Part shown: positions 16,010 to 27,659 of the stretch, one piece after another
How positions within the stretch are numbered: position 1 is the first letter of the stretch
How the letters are laid out: each line of letters opens with the position of its first letter
Source: Aristolochia californica
Taxonomy: Eukaryota; Streptophyta; Magnoliopsida; Piperales; Aristolochiaceae
Assembly: GCA_029961685.1 (NCBI GenBank)
Contig: JARWKL010000005.1
Location: 3,726,501 to 3,790,500 of the forward strand
Direction: 5' to 3'
Length of the DNA stretch: 64,000 nucleotides
Notes under the pieces: model-generated
What the model saw: the letters and a program-made list of their open reading frames with translations, nothing else
What the model was told of the DNA's origin: nothing
The model's database searches: none
Position numbers and translations under genes: made by a program

Positions 16010-16260
16010 AGAGGCTTAGTCGGTGCGAGTTAAACTTGATTCTTCCCTTTTAATATAGTTGCTAAGTATAAGGAGTCGTAACCAAGTTGGAGTCTAGGAG
16101 TCCATAACTCTTCGAAGTCTTAGTAGAAGTTGTAATTACAAAGGATAAAATCTTAATCAAGTAGAAGTCTTAGGAGTCCATAATTCTTAAGAGTCTTAGT
16201 TGAGGTTGAAGTTTCCTTGTGATGTAACTACAAAGCTATAAATAGAAAGAGCATGGCAAA
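16010..16260 (+). mobile_element. LTR-like fragment with internal tandem duplication
   Basis: Contains a directly repeated block of about 73 bp (landmark GGAGTCCATAA, near 16100 and 16173), followed by CTATAAATAGAAAG, a TATA-like box, and a pyrimidine-rich stretch (16300-16460). This matches the design of Copia LTRs rich in GGAGTC words. Ends could not be fixed. The flanks 15501-16009 and 16460-16620 hold nothing else I recognise. Confidence 0.4.
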
Positions 16261-16619
16261 GGGCTGGACATGCCTAAAGCCTTTTTTTTTTAACCTTCTT
16301 GTTATCTCTTCCTTGCTCCTACTCATGCTCTCTCTCCCTATTCCGTTCTCTCCTCATGAACCCTCTCTCTCTTCTTCTTTACTTCTCTTCTCTTCTCCTA
16401 CCGATCTACCCTTCACTCTTCTCCTAGATCTCTTAATTCTCCCTCTCAAATTTCTCCTACACTTGTTAGAAAAAGATAGGACCTCTCCAAAGAGGGTTTC
16501 ATTAGTGTTTCTTCAAGGTGACTTGATTCTTCATTTGGTTTGAAGTCTTGCGTTGGATTTGTTTGTTCTTCCTCATAGTCCTTGTAGCTGAGTCACTTGA
16601 AGGAAATGCATATGAAATG

Positions 16620-16745
16620 CAAATGAATTGCAAGATGTTAGCTTTACTTAGTTTGGGTTTTGCTATTATCAAAATCTTGGAATGAATCAACCTAGAGCAA
16701 CAATCTCCCCCTTGTTTTCATGATGGCAAAACCTAGATTTTTGAA
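16620..16745 (+). repeat. Terminus of the dispersed repeat family
   Basis: TTTTGCTATTATCAAAATC followed by GAATCAACCTAGAGCAACAATC and CCCCCTTGTTTTCATGATGGC. The same order appears near 650, 3240 and 40320. The next 600 bp (16746-17349) shows no gene. Confidence 0.55.
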
Positions 16746-17349
16746 AATAAAAAAATGCTCCCCATACTATGGATCATGCAAGGGTTTAATTACTCCTCCT
16801 TAATTTGAGCTTGCATGAAGAGTTTAATTTTAAGTTTTGTAATTTCTAATTACTCTCCCCCTTATGGTTTGCGTATTTCTCTCCCCATTTTTGAGATTAA
16901 TAAAAAAAAAGATAACACATACAAGGCTCAAAGAGATAGAGATAAATAAAAGATATTTTCATTGTATTAGCTAACTTTTACATTAGACATCATTACCAGT
17001 GTTAAAAAAGGAAAAAAATTACATGATGTTAACCTAGGACAAGAGGCTAGGAGTAAGGAGGTAGAGGCCTAGACTCTACTCCTTGGATGGAGATGGCGGT
17101 GAAACATGTGCTGGGATGGTGTAGAGTAACACCTCCATCCTCACATGAGCTGCCTGGAAATCAAGTTGTTCTTCTTTGACCTCAAGTTGGGTTGCCTCAA
17201 TTGGGCCACATCTTCCTCTAGTCAGGTCAAATGATTAGTGCTCGAGAATCGATCAGCTCATTGCCTCTGCATGAATGTGTATTTCTCAGTTTGGCCCCAA
17301 GCAGGATTAAGTTCATCTATCAAGCAGTCAACCTCCATGGTTTGAGGAT

Positions 17350-18041
17350 ATGACTATTGATGTTGATGTTGGGTGGTTTCAATGGTTAGTTGAGAAGTTG
17401 ATCTATTTCACAGTCACAAGACCAAATATTTCCTATTCGGTCAGTTTTATCAGCCAGTATATACATCAACCACAACAATCACATTGGGAAGCATTGAAAA
17501 AAATCATTCGGTATGTCAAGAAAAGTCTTAGTCAAAGGATGCTATATAAAAGTCATGGTCATACAGAAATTAAAAGTTTTGCTGATGCTGATTGGGATGA
17601 TCCCCTGATGACAGAAAATTCACTTCTGGATGTTGCACAACTATTGGAAGCAATCTAGTCACCTGGAGAAGCAAAAAATAAAATATAGTGGGAAGTGGGA
17701 TATCAAACTATAGCACTTGCAATAAGTGATTTTTTATAGATAAAATCATTCAAGATTAAGCTTGGGTTTCAGATAACCAAACATATATATAGTCTCATTA
17801 TGACAATCAGGCAGCTATTCATATTGTGACCAATCCAATCTTTCATGAGAGAACCAAACATATTGAGATAAATTGTCATTTCATAAGAGAAAAATTCAAA
17901 CCAAAATAATATTTATGAAATATATCTCTTCAAAGAATCAATTGGCGGATATCTTCACAAAGGCTATTGTTACAAAGTCACTCACAAATGCCTACTCTAA
18001 GATGGGAATATTTGATGATTTCTTCCCAACTTGAGGGAAAT
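17350..18041 (+). pseudogene. Ty1/Copia polyprotein 3' remnant (RT end and RNase H)
   Basis: The plus-strand frame shows the typical Copia junction between reverse transcriptase and RNase H: LVEKLIYFTVTRPNISYSVS, then HWEALKKIIRYVK, then SFADADWDDP. Frameshifts and stops follow 17590, though RNase H pieces (LVTWRSKK-like, [24 protein letters not shown]) remain legible until near 17970. The polypurine-like TTGAGGGAAA precedes the 3' LTR. Only the 3' end of the element is present; it is not functional. Confidence 0.85.
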
Positions 18042-18311
18042 TGTTGAAGTCGTTTGGGTGGTATTCTATGTAATTATAAGAGTGAGTGGTGTAAGCTATA
18101 ATTAGTGGTTAATTTAAGTATTTTTTATTCTTGTATATTAAGGCATTCATGCCTCACCTATATAAATAAAAAACTGAGAGGGAGAGGAGCTCCAACTCGT
18201 GCTCTCTCTTAACCCCTAAAGTTTCTATCTTCATCTTATACTCTTGACTTCTCTTCTCGTTTTCTCTTCTCTTCTTCTTTCTTTCTTTTCTTCTCAAACT
18301 AAGTTATCCAT
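18042..18311 (+). mobile_element. 3' LTR of the Copia remnant
   Basis: Begins TGTTGAAGTCGT right after the polypurine-like run, has CCTATATAAATA (TATA-like, about 18158), a pyrimidine-rich CTCTCTTAACCCC/TCTTCTTTCTTTC region, and probably ends at ...TTATCCA near 18310. No 5' LTR partner in the window. Confidence 0.6.
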
Positions 18312-19047
18312 GGATTAAACCCTAGAATTTAATATAATTAATATATTTCATTATTTAAACTAATTCTTAATGACTAAAGGGTCAGTTCCAAGGGGAAGAG
18401 CCCTGCACCCTTGTAAAGGTCAATAGTGGACTCTTGATACCACAGACTTCAGCTGTTCAGATCCCTTGAATAAAGTCACATAATATTACTGAGGATCATA
18501 AACTACTATTAACTCCTCACTTCTGATAAATATCAAGTATTGAGAGATACCAGGTTACCATAAATTGCACCCCTGTACCTCAACCACTTCAGAAGAAAAG
18601 ATGGTTTCTGCGATTAGATTATACCAAAGAAAACCCAGAGCATTATTTCGTAGCGGCGCTAAATGAAAAGATTGGAACAAGAGGTTTCAATTGGCTGTCT
18701 GTCGGAAGAGTCTCATTTCTTCTGGCTGTGTCTTCAACGATCCCAAGAAGTAGAAGACATTCGAGGGCATTCGTGGTTTTTCACCTATTGAATTAAGAAA
18801 AGGGTAAAACTATCAGCAGCATCTCCGATCTTCTGCTCCCGGCATTTTCCACGTCCCCTTTCTTGTCACTCAGATACTAGGGCTGTTGCAATCATCAATT
18901 ATTAATAATAGTTGACTGTATTTCTAAAATTTTACAAATTTGAAGCCCTAAGCCCTTTGCACGCTTCCTCTTTCCGGAGCATATTGCGGGGTTTGTCTTT
19001 CCCTGGTGAGCCCCTTTTTCTGTCTCGAGATTAGGGGTTTGGGTGAG

Positions 19048-21307
19048 ATGTCGTTGGGGGTCTGTGGAAAGCGTTTGGGGTTCGAAGAGATTTTCGGATC
19101 TTCTGCGCCGTCGTCATCTTCGGCGAAGAGATCCCGTTGTTCTAGGTTTGGTTCACCGGTCCGATCATCTGACTTCGGATTGGGGCCAGACGATAAGATC
19201 TCCATTTTACTAAGGATTTTCCCAACGATGGAGCGGGAGGTGAGAATCGTCCCTCTGGATGTTTTATGATATTTGCAGTAGTTAACTGACTGATAATAAG
19301 TATGCTGTTTTTCTCTTGCTGAAGTAAACTGCTAGGTTATAAAATTTGATCGAACTAGTAGAAATGCTGTTGCTTTAAAAGCAACTCTGTGAAATCTAAG
19401 TTGTAGCTCGAGCTGAAAATTTTTCATACTAAATTATTCTGAAAACGTTTAGTATTTATTCCCCTGTATAATCATAGTCAAGCAAGAATTGGGAACAGTT
19501 ACTTGCTGCTGGGTAAAGGAAAACTAGTTAGATTCCTCATCTTTTGTAGTTGCATTCTTTCGTTACAGAGTTCCTCATCATTTGTAGTTGCATCATTTTA
19601 CTTAGGTTCAAAGCTCTTAAATTTGGGTATTTCTTTCTGAGTTCTGTGGATTGAGAAACCCTAGGTTGCTGATCCATGCCTTTAATTCTGGTTGTTTGTG
19701 TTCAATGTCAAATTACTTGGAGTGGAGAAAGGCCGTTGTTATTAGTAGTTCAGACAGCATCTGTTTTTCATCTAACTTTTAGTGGGTTAAGCTTCTGCAA
19801 GTCTCATAACTTTAGGCTTCACGACCATTGATAGCAATAAAGAAAGAAGGATTTATGAACATATTCTCCTTTCCATGGAGTTTTTGTGAATGGATGAAGC
19901 TCTGCAAAGATCTTAATATTGTGTTTCACAACCATTGATTTCTATTGACGAAGTAGGTTTTATAATCTAATTCTTCATCTCGATATTTCAGACCTCTGAC
20001 TTTTCTTATAGAAGTCTATACCTATTTGAGTTAATGATGCTGTTGCTATGTTTTAATTCTTAATTGTGTATGATATATACTATGAATTTCTTTTGAGATT
20101 GACTCACATTTATAACTGGTCTTGTTTGCTATTTAGTTGGTGGAATCAGTTTTAAATTCCCACAATCTTAAATTTGAGGATGCTGTTGAAACTCTCAATG
20201 CCCATTGTCTTGGTGATAGTCCGACAACAAATGAGCTCTTGAGCCATGACTCTATGGTCATGACAAATGGCAATGATTTTCAAGGTATGCAAATGACTCC
20301 TTCAGTGAAATAAGAACGTAAATTTCCTTGAGCTGAATTGGAGGGAGGTTAGTGAATATTCAAACAAATTTTGTCTATTGCATATTTTAGGAGAGGAAAA
20401 TATTCAGCCTTCTAACGAGAAGGTTGAAGAGTTACAGAATGATTTAAACACGCAATCAAGAACCGAAACAAATGAATCATCTTGGGTCAATATATTTGTT
20501 CAAGAGATGATGAATGCATCAGATCTGGATGATGCTCGTGCACGTGCTGCAAGGGTCTTTGGAGCTTTTGAAGGAAGCGTTATTGCCCATTCCAAGCAGT
20601 TGGAGGAGGTGAGCATTATTGGTCTTGTTGGCTCTTGATCAATTAGGATTTAGATAATCTCCCTTGTCATGTTCAATGACTTTGTATGCATTGTGTCCAT
20701 TTGGTGTACAGCAGGAAGGTGCCTTGCTGAAAGAGCAACTGCAGGCACTATTAAGAGACAATCAAATTCTGAAGAGAGCTGTTACCATCCAGCATGAACG
20801 ACATTTAGAACAGGAAGAGAAGGTGAGAGAAGTGCAACAGTTGAAGAACATGATAACACAGTACCAAGAACAAGTCCGTACTTCGGAGGTAACTTATTCT
20901 TTCAACCTTACTCTCAGTTTCTTTTAGTTCCTATGTGACTTGCTTCCATTTTCAGGCTTCTTCTTGCTTCTACATAGTGTTATTTATGAACATTTTGATT
21001 TTAATCATTTCATAATTGAAGTAGCTTTTTAAGCATTTGGCTTCATGGTTTTTTGTCTACAGTTAACATGAATCACAATTTTTTTTCGTTTTTTCTTTGT
21101 TATGCCTCATGACACAAACAGGACAACTGTGTGTCTCTGTGTTCTTCATGATTTGTCACTTTACTGTTGTCTCTATACTTTGTATTCTAGAGTACTGAAC
21201 ACTACCTTTTGATGTTGCAGATTAACAACTATACGTTGAAACTCCATTTGCAGAGGGCAAACGATAGTAGTTTTATTTCAAGTCATTTTCACCCTGATGT
21301 TTTCTGA
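19048..21307 (+). CDS. CUE-domain protein (ubiquitin system component Cue family), 273 aa
   Basis: Exons 19048-19239, 20137-20284, 20391-20608, 20712-20888, 21221-21307; all GT-AG, phases close to 273 codons plus stop. The N-terminus (MSLGVCGKR..FEEIF, then a Ser/Arg-rich stretch) matches small plant Cue proteins such as those I recall at Arabidopsis At5g32440/At1g80040. The CUE domain spans about 50-90 (LLRIFPTMERELVESVL, then DAVETLN), with the Phe-Pro pair and C-terminal helix used by this fold to bind ubiquitin. Residues about 187-260 are a predicted coiled coil (KEQLQALLRDNQILKRAV then EEKVREVQQLKNMI). The C-terminus ends FHPDVF. I chose the ATG at 19048 over the in-frame 19006 because it matches family starts. 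Exon 4 has a tandem NAGNAG acceptor (20709-20714). The binding role is inferred from family; substrate unknown. Confidence 0.9.
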
Positions 21308-22440
21308 TGAGTATTGAATGTTTCTGCCTTTCTGGTTGTGACAAAGTGTTTGCTTCAGCCACGTATTGATATCCTGGTTCTAACCTTGAGCTTGTTTTGC
21401 GGATTGCTTTATACTTGGAAGTTTGTGAATCATCAGAGTTTGGCACAACCAGCACTGGTGGCATTTTGAGAATCCGGTATTTCTAGAATTGTCACTTGCA
21501 GTCAAAAGAGGAGGGAGGAGGATCAAAATTGTATTTGCTTGGTTGTTTTGATCACTATTGATTTTATATGGTGTAGATCCCTCAGGAGTAGAATGAAATC
21601 AGAAATGCTTGTAGTGTTGGCTTGTACCAAATATTCACTTGAGAAGTAAAAGATTTGTCGAAAAGATTTATACAGTGGAATGCTTCTCCCTCTTCCCCCT
21701 TCTTTTGCTTGTTGCAAGGGACAAGGAAGGGGTACTCCCTCCTTTCAACAAGGAAGGAGACATTTTTTTGTCATTTAAATTTTTGGGAGAAGGAACCTGA
21801 CTTGCTAGAATTACTATCCTTGCTAGATGAATCAAGGATTGCTCTTACAAGAAACACCCAAGTGAGTAAAGAACTTGGTATGTAGCTCAATTAGTAAAAA
21901 AATAAAATTGAATCCTTGAAATATGAGAGTTCCTAAAGAATAGAAGAGATTAAGAAAGAAACATTACAAGCTGAGTGCCAAATGTGAATGGCTAAATGTC
22001 CATGATGAATTAAAAATCAAATATGATAATGTTTGTAAAAGTACATTAGCTCCAAGGTGAAAAAGAGATATTAAAGTCTCAATAATGGCTGGTTAGAAAG
22101 AAATACCATAGAATAGTCTCATGCCTTAGAGCAAATTACTGAGCCTGCTCTCTAAGAGAAATCTGATTTGAAGAAAATAAAAATATCCCATATTGAATGA
22201 ATTTGAGTAGCACTAGGTTTTAGATGTGTTTGATTTTGAATTGGAATAAATTGAAAATCATATGCTCGAATAGGTAAATTTTGTGTGTGATACTATGGAC
22301 TCATGACACCACAATCAAACTTTTATATCCCTTGACAAAAGGTGAAATTGTGTAAATAGTTATTTTCTCAATAGAGTAACTTTCACTTTTTCCATCTCAA
22401 TCACCTTGTTGGTTTGTCCTAAATAAGTAAATGTAGTACA
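21308..22440. other. 3' flank of the CUE gene, non-genic
   Basis: Probable 3' UTR in the first few hundred bases; the rest is A+T-rich. No exon or clear repeat recognised. Confidence 0.45.
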
Positions 22441-24090
22441 CAAGAAGTCTTTTAGTGTTAGTAGATATCTATAATTGTTTACTTATTCACTATAACATTA
22501 TGCTCAATCGGGTGGATTCTGAAGAACCAATTCTTGATGTTCTACGCATTAATGAGGATGTTTTAGCCAATCCTATTAAACAACAGTCTTTGCCATTGGT
22601 AGATCTTGTTGCACAACATCCTCTTGAAGAGGTTACTCCCATTGTACGTCAGCTTCCACAAGAGGTTGATGAAACAACATTGAGAATATCAACTAGAATA
22701 AGGAAGTCAACCATTTCTAGTGAATATGTAGTATACTTCCAAGAATCTAGCTATGATATCAACACAGAAAATTATCCTGAGATGTTTTTAAAAATTGTGA
22801 TTGGTAATAAATCTAAATTATGGTATGATGTTATGAAGGATTAGAAGGAGTCTGTTGAATTTCTAAAAAAAAGAAAATAATTCATTGACTCAATTATTAA
22901 TCGAGAAAAATGAGATTTATTTATAATTGAGAAAATAAGTAGAATCAAATTACAATTAAACTACTTATGTCCCCGTTACGCTTAAAATCTAACTCTTAAT
23001 CATAAGTCCTAGAATAATTACACAATTGAACATAAATGGAATACTTAAATAACTAAAACACCTTTTAACTTATATGTTTCTATGAAACTTCTTCCCATCA
23101 GAGTCTTGTAAAATTCTACCATGCCGATTATTGCTTTGTTAGACTTCTTGTTGTGAGAGTCATGTAAGACTCTTCCATACTTGTTCTTCAATAAATTCTA
23201 TGTTATACAATCGAATTTGGGACATTATTGAGTTGCATAATGTGGTAAGAGTTATTGTTGTATATAAGTCTATAAGACGAAGAAAGACTCATTAGGTATC
23301 ATTAATCACTATAAGGCGTGACTCATTGCCAAAGGATTCACATAAAAGGAAGGAATTGATTATCGAGAGACTCTCTTCTGTTTCATAGAAAGATTCATTT
23401 CATATCATTATGACATTAGTTGCTCATTTTGATTTAGATTACACTAAATAGATGACATTCCTCAATGGAGATCCAAAGGAATATGATACAACCAATCTTA
23501 AGAAATTCATATATGGGTTAAAGCAAGCCTACCATCAATGTTATTAGAAATTTCATGATATCATCTCTTCATTTGATTTTGTTGAGAGTATTATAGATTA
23601 ATGCATATACCAAAATGTTAGTGGGAGTCAAATCATCTTTTTGGTTCTATATGTGGATGATATATTGTTTGCAAGTAATTACATGGATTTGCTACATGAG
23701 GTGAAAGTTGTTTTCTCTCAATACTTTGATATGAAATATATGGGCAAGGCGTCATATGTCATTGGTATTAAAATTCATAGAAAAAAATCACTAGTTTTCT
23801 TAGGATTGTCTCAGGATGCCTATATCAATAAGGTACTTGAGAAATTTAGGATGTCAAACTGTTCACCCACTATCGCACCTATTGTGAAAGGTGTCTGGTT
23901 AAGTTTGAACCAATGCCCATGAAAATAACTTTGAAAGGGAACAAATAATAGACATTCTTTAATTTCCAATAATTAGAAGCCTTATGTATGTTGTCTACAC
24001 TAGACCAGACATTGCATTTGCTATAGGAATATTGGATAGATATCAAAGTAACCATGGTATGGATCACTCCAGAGCTGCAAAATAACCATG
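22441..24090 (+). pseudogene. Ty1/Copia polyprotein remnant (RT), split by an LTR
   Basis: 22455-22855 encodes the linker before the reverse transcriptase (STRIRKSTISSEYVVYFQES, then LWYDVMKD). The RT resumes at about 23200 after an unrelated LTR (22856-23193) and holds FLNGDP, the catalytic-site motif LYVDDILFASN, GKASYVIGIKIHR, and later YTRPDIAF-like and YQSNHGMDHSRAAK-like pieces up to about 24090. Several stops and frameshifts; gag, protease and integrase are absent. No flanking LTRs of its own were recognised. Confidence 0.88.
22856..23193 (-). mobile_element. Lone LTR inserted in the Copia RT (same family as 60952-61287)
   Basis: About 338 bp that aligns end to end with 60952-61287 in the same orientation (shared TGAATTT edge, AATTCATTGAC, AAACTA.CTT.TCCC.GTTAC, GAGAGTCATGTAAGA, ATACTT.TT.TTCAA). 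The other copy carries an adjoining polypurine tract on the minus side, which sets the minus orientation. Copia RT reading resumes directly after it, so this is an insertion into an older element. The right end reads CAATA rather than the expected CAACA. Confidence 0.75.
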
Positions 24091-24807
24091 GCTATAGGTA
24101 CGTAGCAAAATATCATTGTATTAATTTTATGCTTAATATTGTAATCATTTATGTTCATAATTACAAAACAACTTTATAATAGTGATCAATCGTCTAACTC
24201 TACTTTTAATATGAACAATGATTTTTTCTTTTTTGGTTATTCACTTTTTACAAAACTTTGTTACTCATCATACCACTACTATATATTGTTGTGTTCAAAA
24301 TTTCATTTACCTGTGTTTTTTAGATTAATATAATAACTAAAAAATATTCAAGAATATTTAATATTAAATTAATATTTATATTATTTCATATTATTTTAAA
24401 TCATTAAGGTAATGTCTTGTATTAGAGTGAATTATATTGTAAAAAAATTATTCAAAAAATATTTATAGTAAATATTCATTGGTATAGTAATAAATTGGAG
24501 CTATCACTTATTTCTAATTCTCCTTTCCAAGCAATTGATACTCTACGTGTTTCATTAATCCAAACATATTGCTAATTGTAAATAGACGTATCTCAAATGT
24601 TTTTCTATTCTTAGAATTTTTATAGAATTATTTATATGAATCTAAAGCAAACAAATTGAATTAAATTTGCATTACATATAGCTTGATAGGCTGAAAAGTC
24701 ATCCAATAAGTATCAAATTTCCTAAACGGATTGAACTTTCCCATTTAATTTCAAAAAGTCCTCCGTCTCGCCCAAGTTAATATGTGGAAATTGTATAATA
24801 TATTGAG
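24091..24807. other. A+T-rich intergenic stretch
   Basis: Very A+T-rich with no gene or repeat family recognised. Confidence 0.5.
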
Positions 24808-25068
24808 GGCTTGTTTGGAACCCATAGAAAAGAAAGGAAAAGGGAAGATAAAGGTATTTTTTGTTGTTTGGGAGCACAGAATCATTAGGAAAAAAGAAAA
24901 TAAGAGAAAAAAATTTAGTTGATAAATTTTCTCTCACAAAATGATGGAATTTGGGGCCAAAAAAAAATAAAAACTTGAGAGAAATTTTTAAACAACAAAA
25001 TTTTAAAATATTACTAATTTTCTTTTCCATTTTCCCTTTTTTATTTTACGTATGCATCCAAACAAGAG
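24808..25068. mobile_element. MITE-like element with short terminal inverted repeats
   Basis: The left end GGGCTTGTTTGGAACCCATAG and the right end TATGCATCCAAACAAGAG are imperfect inverted repeats (core CTTGTTTGGA). The interior is A-rich and non-coding. A related sequence lies at 40427-40590. The superfamily (hAT-like is typical for such termini) is not proven; no clear duplication read at the borders. Confidence 0.5.
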
Positions 25069-25163
25069 AAAAAAAAAACTTCTTTTCTTTCCAAATACAT
25101 ACTAAGTATATAGGTAATGAGGTTTTTTTAATTTTGAATATATCTCTCGGACTATGTACGAGG

Positions 25164-26497
25164 TATTTAATTTTGAAATGTAGAATAATTTTGTCATACC
25201 TTTCATTGATCTGGTATGCAGTATTTATAGAATTATAACACAATCCATAGTTTTTACAACTCTATAATTTGAGTATGCCACTGTTTCAATCAATTACAAT
25301 TTGAGTTATCTTTGTTTCAATCACTTAAAATTTGAGTTTGTCTCCATTTCAATTACCTTTTTTATCTTTATCTCTATCATACCCCTACAAGATGGAGCTC
25401 AAAGAGGAGGGTCCAATCTTAGTCTTCGAGAAGATGAAGTGAGTTTGTGGAAGTGGTACTCCAAAGCAACTGAAACTGCTAGTGGCTATAAAGAGCAGTG
25501 GCATTGGTAGCAATTGGGAAGAGTAATTGCACTGATTGTGGCTAGAGCGGACAAAGTCTTAGAGAACACATCGTCCAGTGAAGAGATTTGGTAGAGTAGC
25601 GGCTGGGGTTGACAAAATCGGAGAAAACGCATCGTCCTGTTGGGGAGAAAGGATTTGCAATGAAGGTTTTTTTTTTCGTCGCATGTGTGAACTACACGTG
25701 CATTATTCGCACGTGTGTGGGACAATGCGTCAAAGGGGAGGGGGGGGGATATAATTGCCCCCCTAGACTTAGGGGTCTAGCTTGGTTCTGCTATGGCGGA
25801 GACGACAGAGATGTGGAGATTTCTATGATTGGTCTGCAGGTACGTGGTAGAAGGAAGAATGGCCATCGGAAGTGATGGTCTTCGGCAACAGCAACAACGA
25901 TGAGAGAGGAGTTGGACGGACAAGGGGCCACGACAGGAAGAGATTTTTGGGTCTACCACGGTATCGCTGCAAATCAGGCAAGAGTCAGGAAGGTCTAGTT
26001 GCTCTGGCTGGGGAAAGTCCTGTGCGATGCGACATCGGAGAGACCCGATAGGGATTGAGAGCGGTGGTTGTGAGAAGGACTAGACATTTGGCAGTTGATA
26101 CATTGATGTGACCCAGCGGGGAGAGAAAGAACCCGCCAATGAGAGGTGTCTTTCTAGAGGTGCAATGGGCAGAGGTCGACAGTGATGGCTCGGGGGAGGG
26201 CAATGGTGGAGGTGAGATGGGGAGAAAGGAAGAAACAACGGTGGCTTCAAGAAAGGATTACTGATCGAGCTCTGACGGGTTTCTACAACGAGAAGAGAGA
26301 AAATAATGTTGATCGAGAACTCTTATACCATATTGAATTTTGAAATATAGAATAATTGTGGTGTATTTTTCATTTATACTTATAGAATTACAACACAATC
26401 CATAGCTTTGACAACTCTACAATTTGAGTTGTCTCTATTTCCATCACTTACTATTTCAGTCTCTCTTTTAATCACCTATTTATCTTTTATCTCATCA
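25164..26497 (-). mobile_element. Non-autonomous LTR retroelement, about 1.3 kb
   Basis: Direct repeats at 25164-25379 and 26331-26497 (shared TTTTGAAAT.TAGAATAATT, TAGAATTA.AACACAATCCATAG, CAACTCTA.AATTTGAG, TTTATCTTTATCTC) enclose a 951-bp core. On the minus strand the upstream repeat is followed at once by TGGTATAAGAGTTC (26317-26330), a decayed initiator-tRNA primer-binding site, which fixes orientation. The core has no polyprotein motif, so this is a TRIM/LARD-type element needing enzymes from elsewhere. The LTRs start TGAT on the minus strand but end TA rather than CA. Confidence 0.7.
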
Positions 26498-26589
26498 CAA
26501 GTTGAATTTTATCCGGTACATGACTTTGCTACAAAAAATATTTTCTACATTAAATAAATAAAGATAAAATAGATAAAATATTACTGCAT

Positions 26590-27310
26590 AAAAATATATT
26601 ATTTACCTTCAGGTACTAATAGTCTATTTCAGTGAGTCAATGCGTCCTTCAGTACACGAGAATCAGCTGTTGATCCCTCCCATCCAGCTAGTACATAAAT
26701 GAATTGCATGTCGAATATACATGTTGCCATCACATTGTGTGAGAGATAGCCCTTTCTGTTCCAGAACCTTGGTTGTTCTTCAAGCGGGATGTTCACTTTG
26801 ATATGCATTCCATTACTAGCCCCAATACAATCCTAATTATATAATTTTAATTAGTATTGACTAAATTTGTATAGTAATCTAAATAGAGGGTAAGTGATGT
26901 TACCTTGAAGTATGGATAAAATATTGAATTGTTTAAAATCCTCGAGTGTGTGCGTTCTAAAGGTTGTTTGATGTAATAAGAGTGAAGTTTGAGGATAACA
27001 TCCCACACTTTGTTGAAATATTTACTTATGGACTAGTTCGATCTATCAAACATCTCTGTTGTGACACTATAGGCTTGTTGTTAACCAACAGTTAGGAGGA
27101 AATAGGCAAGTTGCTCTTCCACTTAGATGGTCTTTGTCGCTGATAAAAACCCTCTGCTATTAAGTATTTTTGCTAATTTGTGAAATACAATTTGATTTAT
27201 CTCGTAAACTTTTCAAAATTTAACAGGAGAATTGTCTAAGGCCTTTTGCAAATATAACGGACCATTCATCCCACAAAAACGTGGTACACCTCTATTGCCA
27301 TGGCATAGAT
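26590..27310 (-). pseudogene. PIF/Harbinger DDE transposase remnant
   Basis: Minus-strand pieces in order: VPRFCGMNGPLYLQKAL, INQIVFHKLAKILNSRGF-like text, and, after a small intron (about 26832-26904), DCIGASNGMHIKV, GYLSHNVMATCIFDMQFIYV and LAGWEGSTADSRVLKDA. These are the conserved blocks around the first two catalytic Asp residues of plant Harbinger transposases; family members usually read Gly-x-x-Asp-Gly-Thr-His where this has Ser-Asn-Gly-Met-His. Stops interrupt it and the block with the catalytic Glu is missing. It stands beside the MYB-like companion gene, as expected for this superfamily. Confidence 0.85.
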
Positions 27311-27659
27311 AGTATCTTACTATGACGACAATAATACATGCCAATCCAACCATAATTACATCCATATCTTCTTCTATCATAATATCCATGAGAATCTGCA
27401 AATTTAATCTTCTAAAAAGTCATAAACAAAAATAAAGGTTAATCTTCAATCATAACCTATTCATCCAAATTCAAAAATCATATTCACATCCATACTCATC
27501 CACCATATTATCCACATAATATATTAAGACAAAAAACATATAAAATAGAAACCTTAACCATATTGACAAGTCTAGTAACGTTATAATTCAAACATTGTCT
27601 TTAATATAAAACGATCTTCTCAAAAAAGATATTGTACTTACGATAGTTGTTTGCACAAT

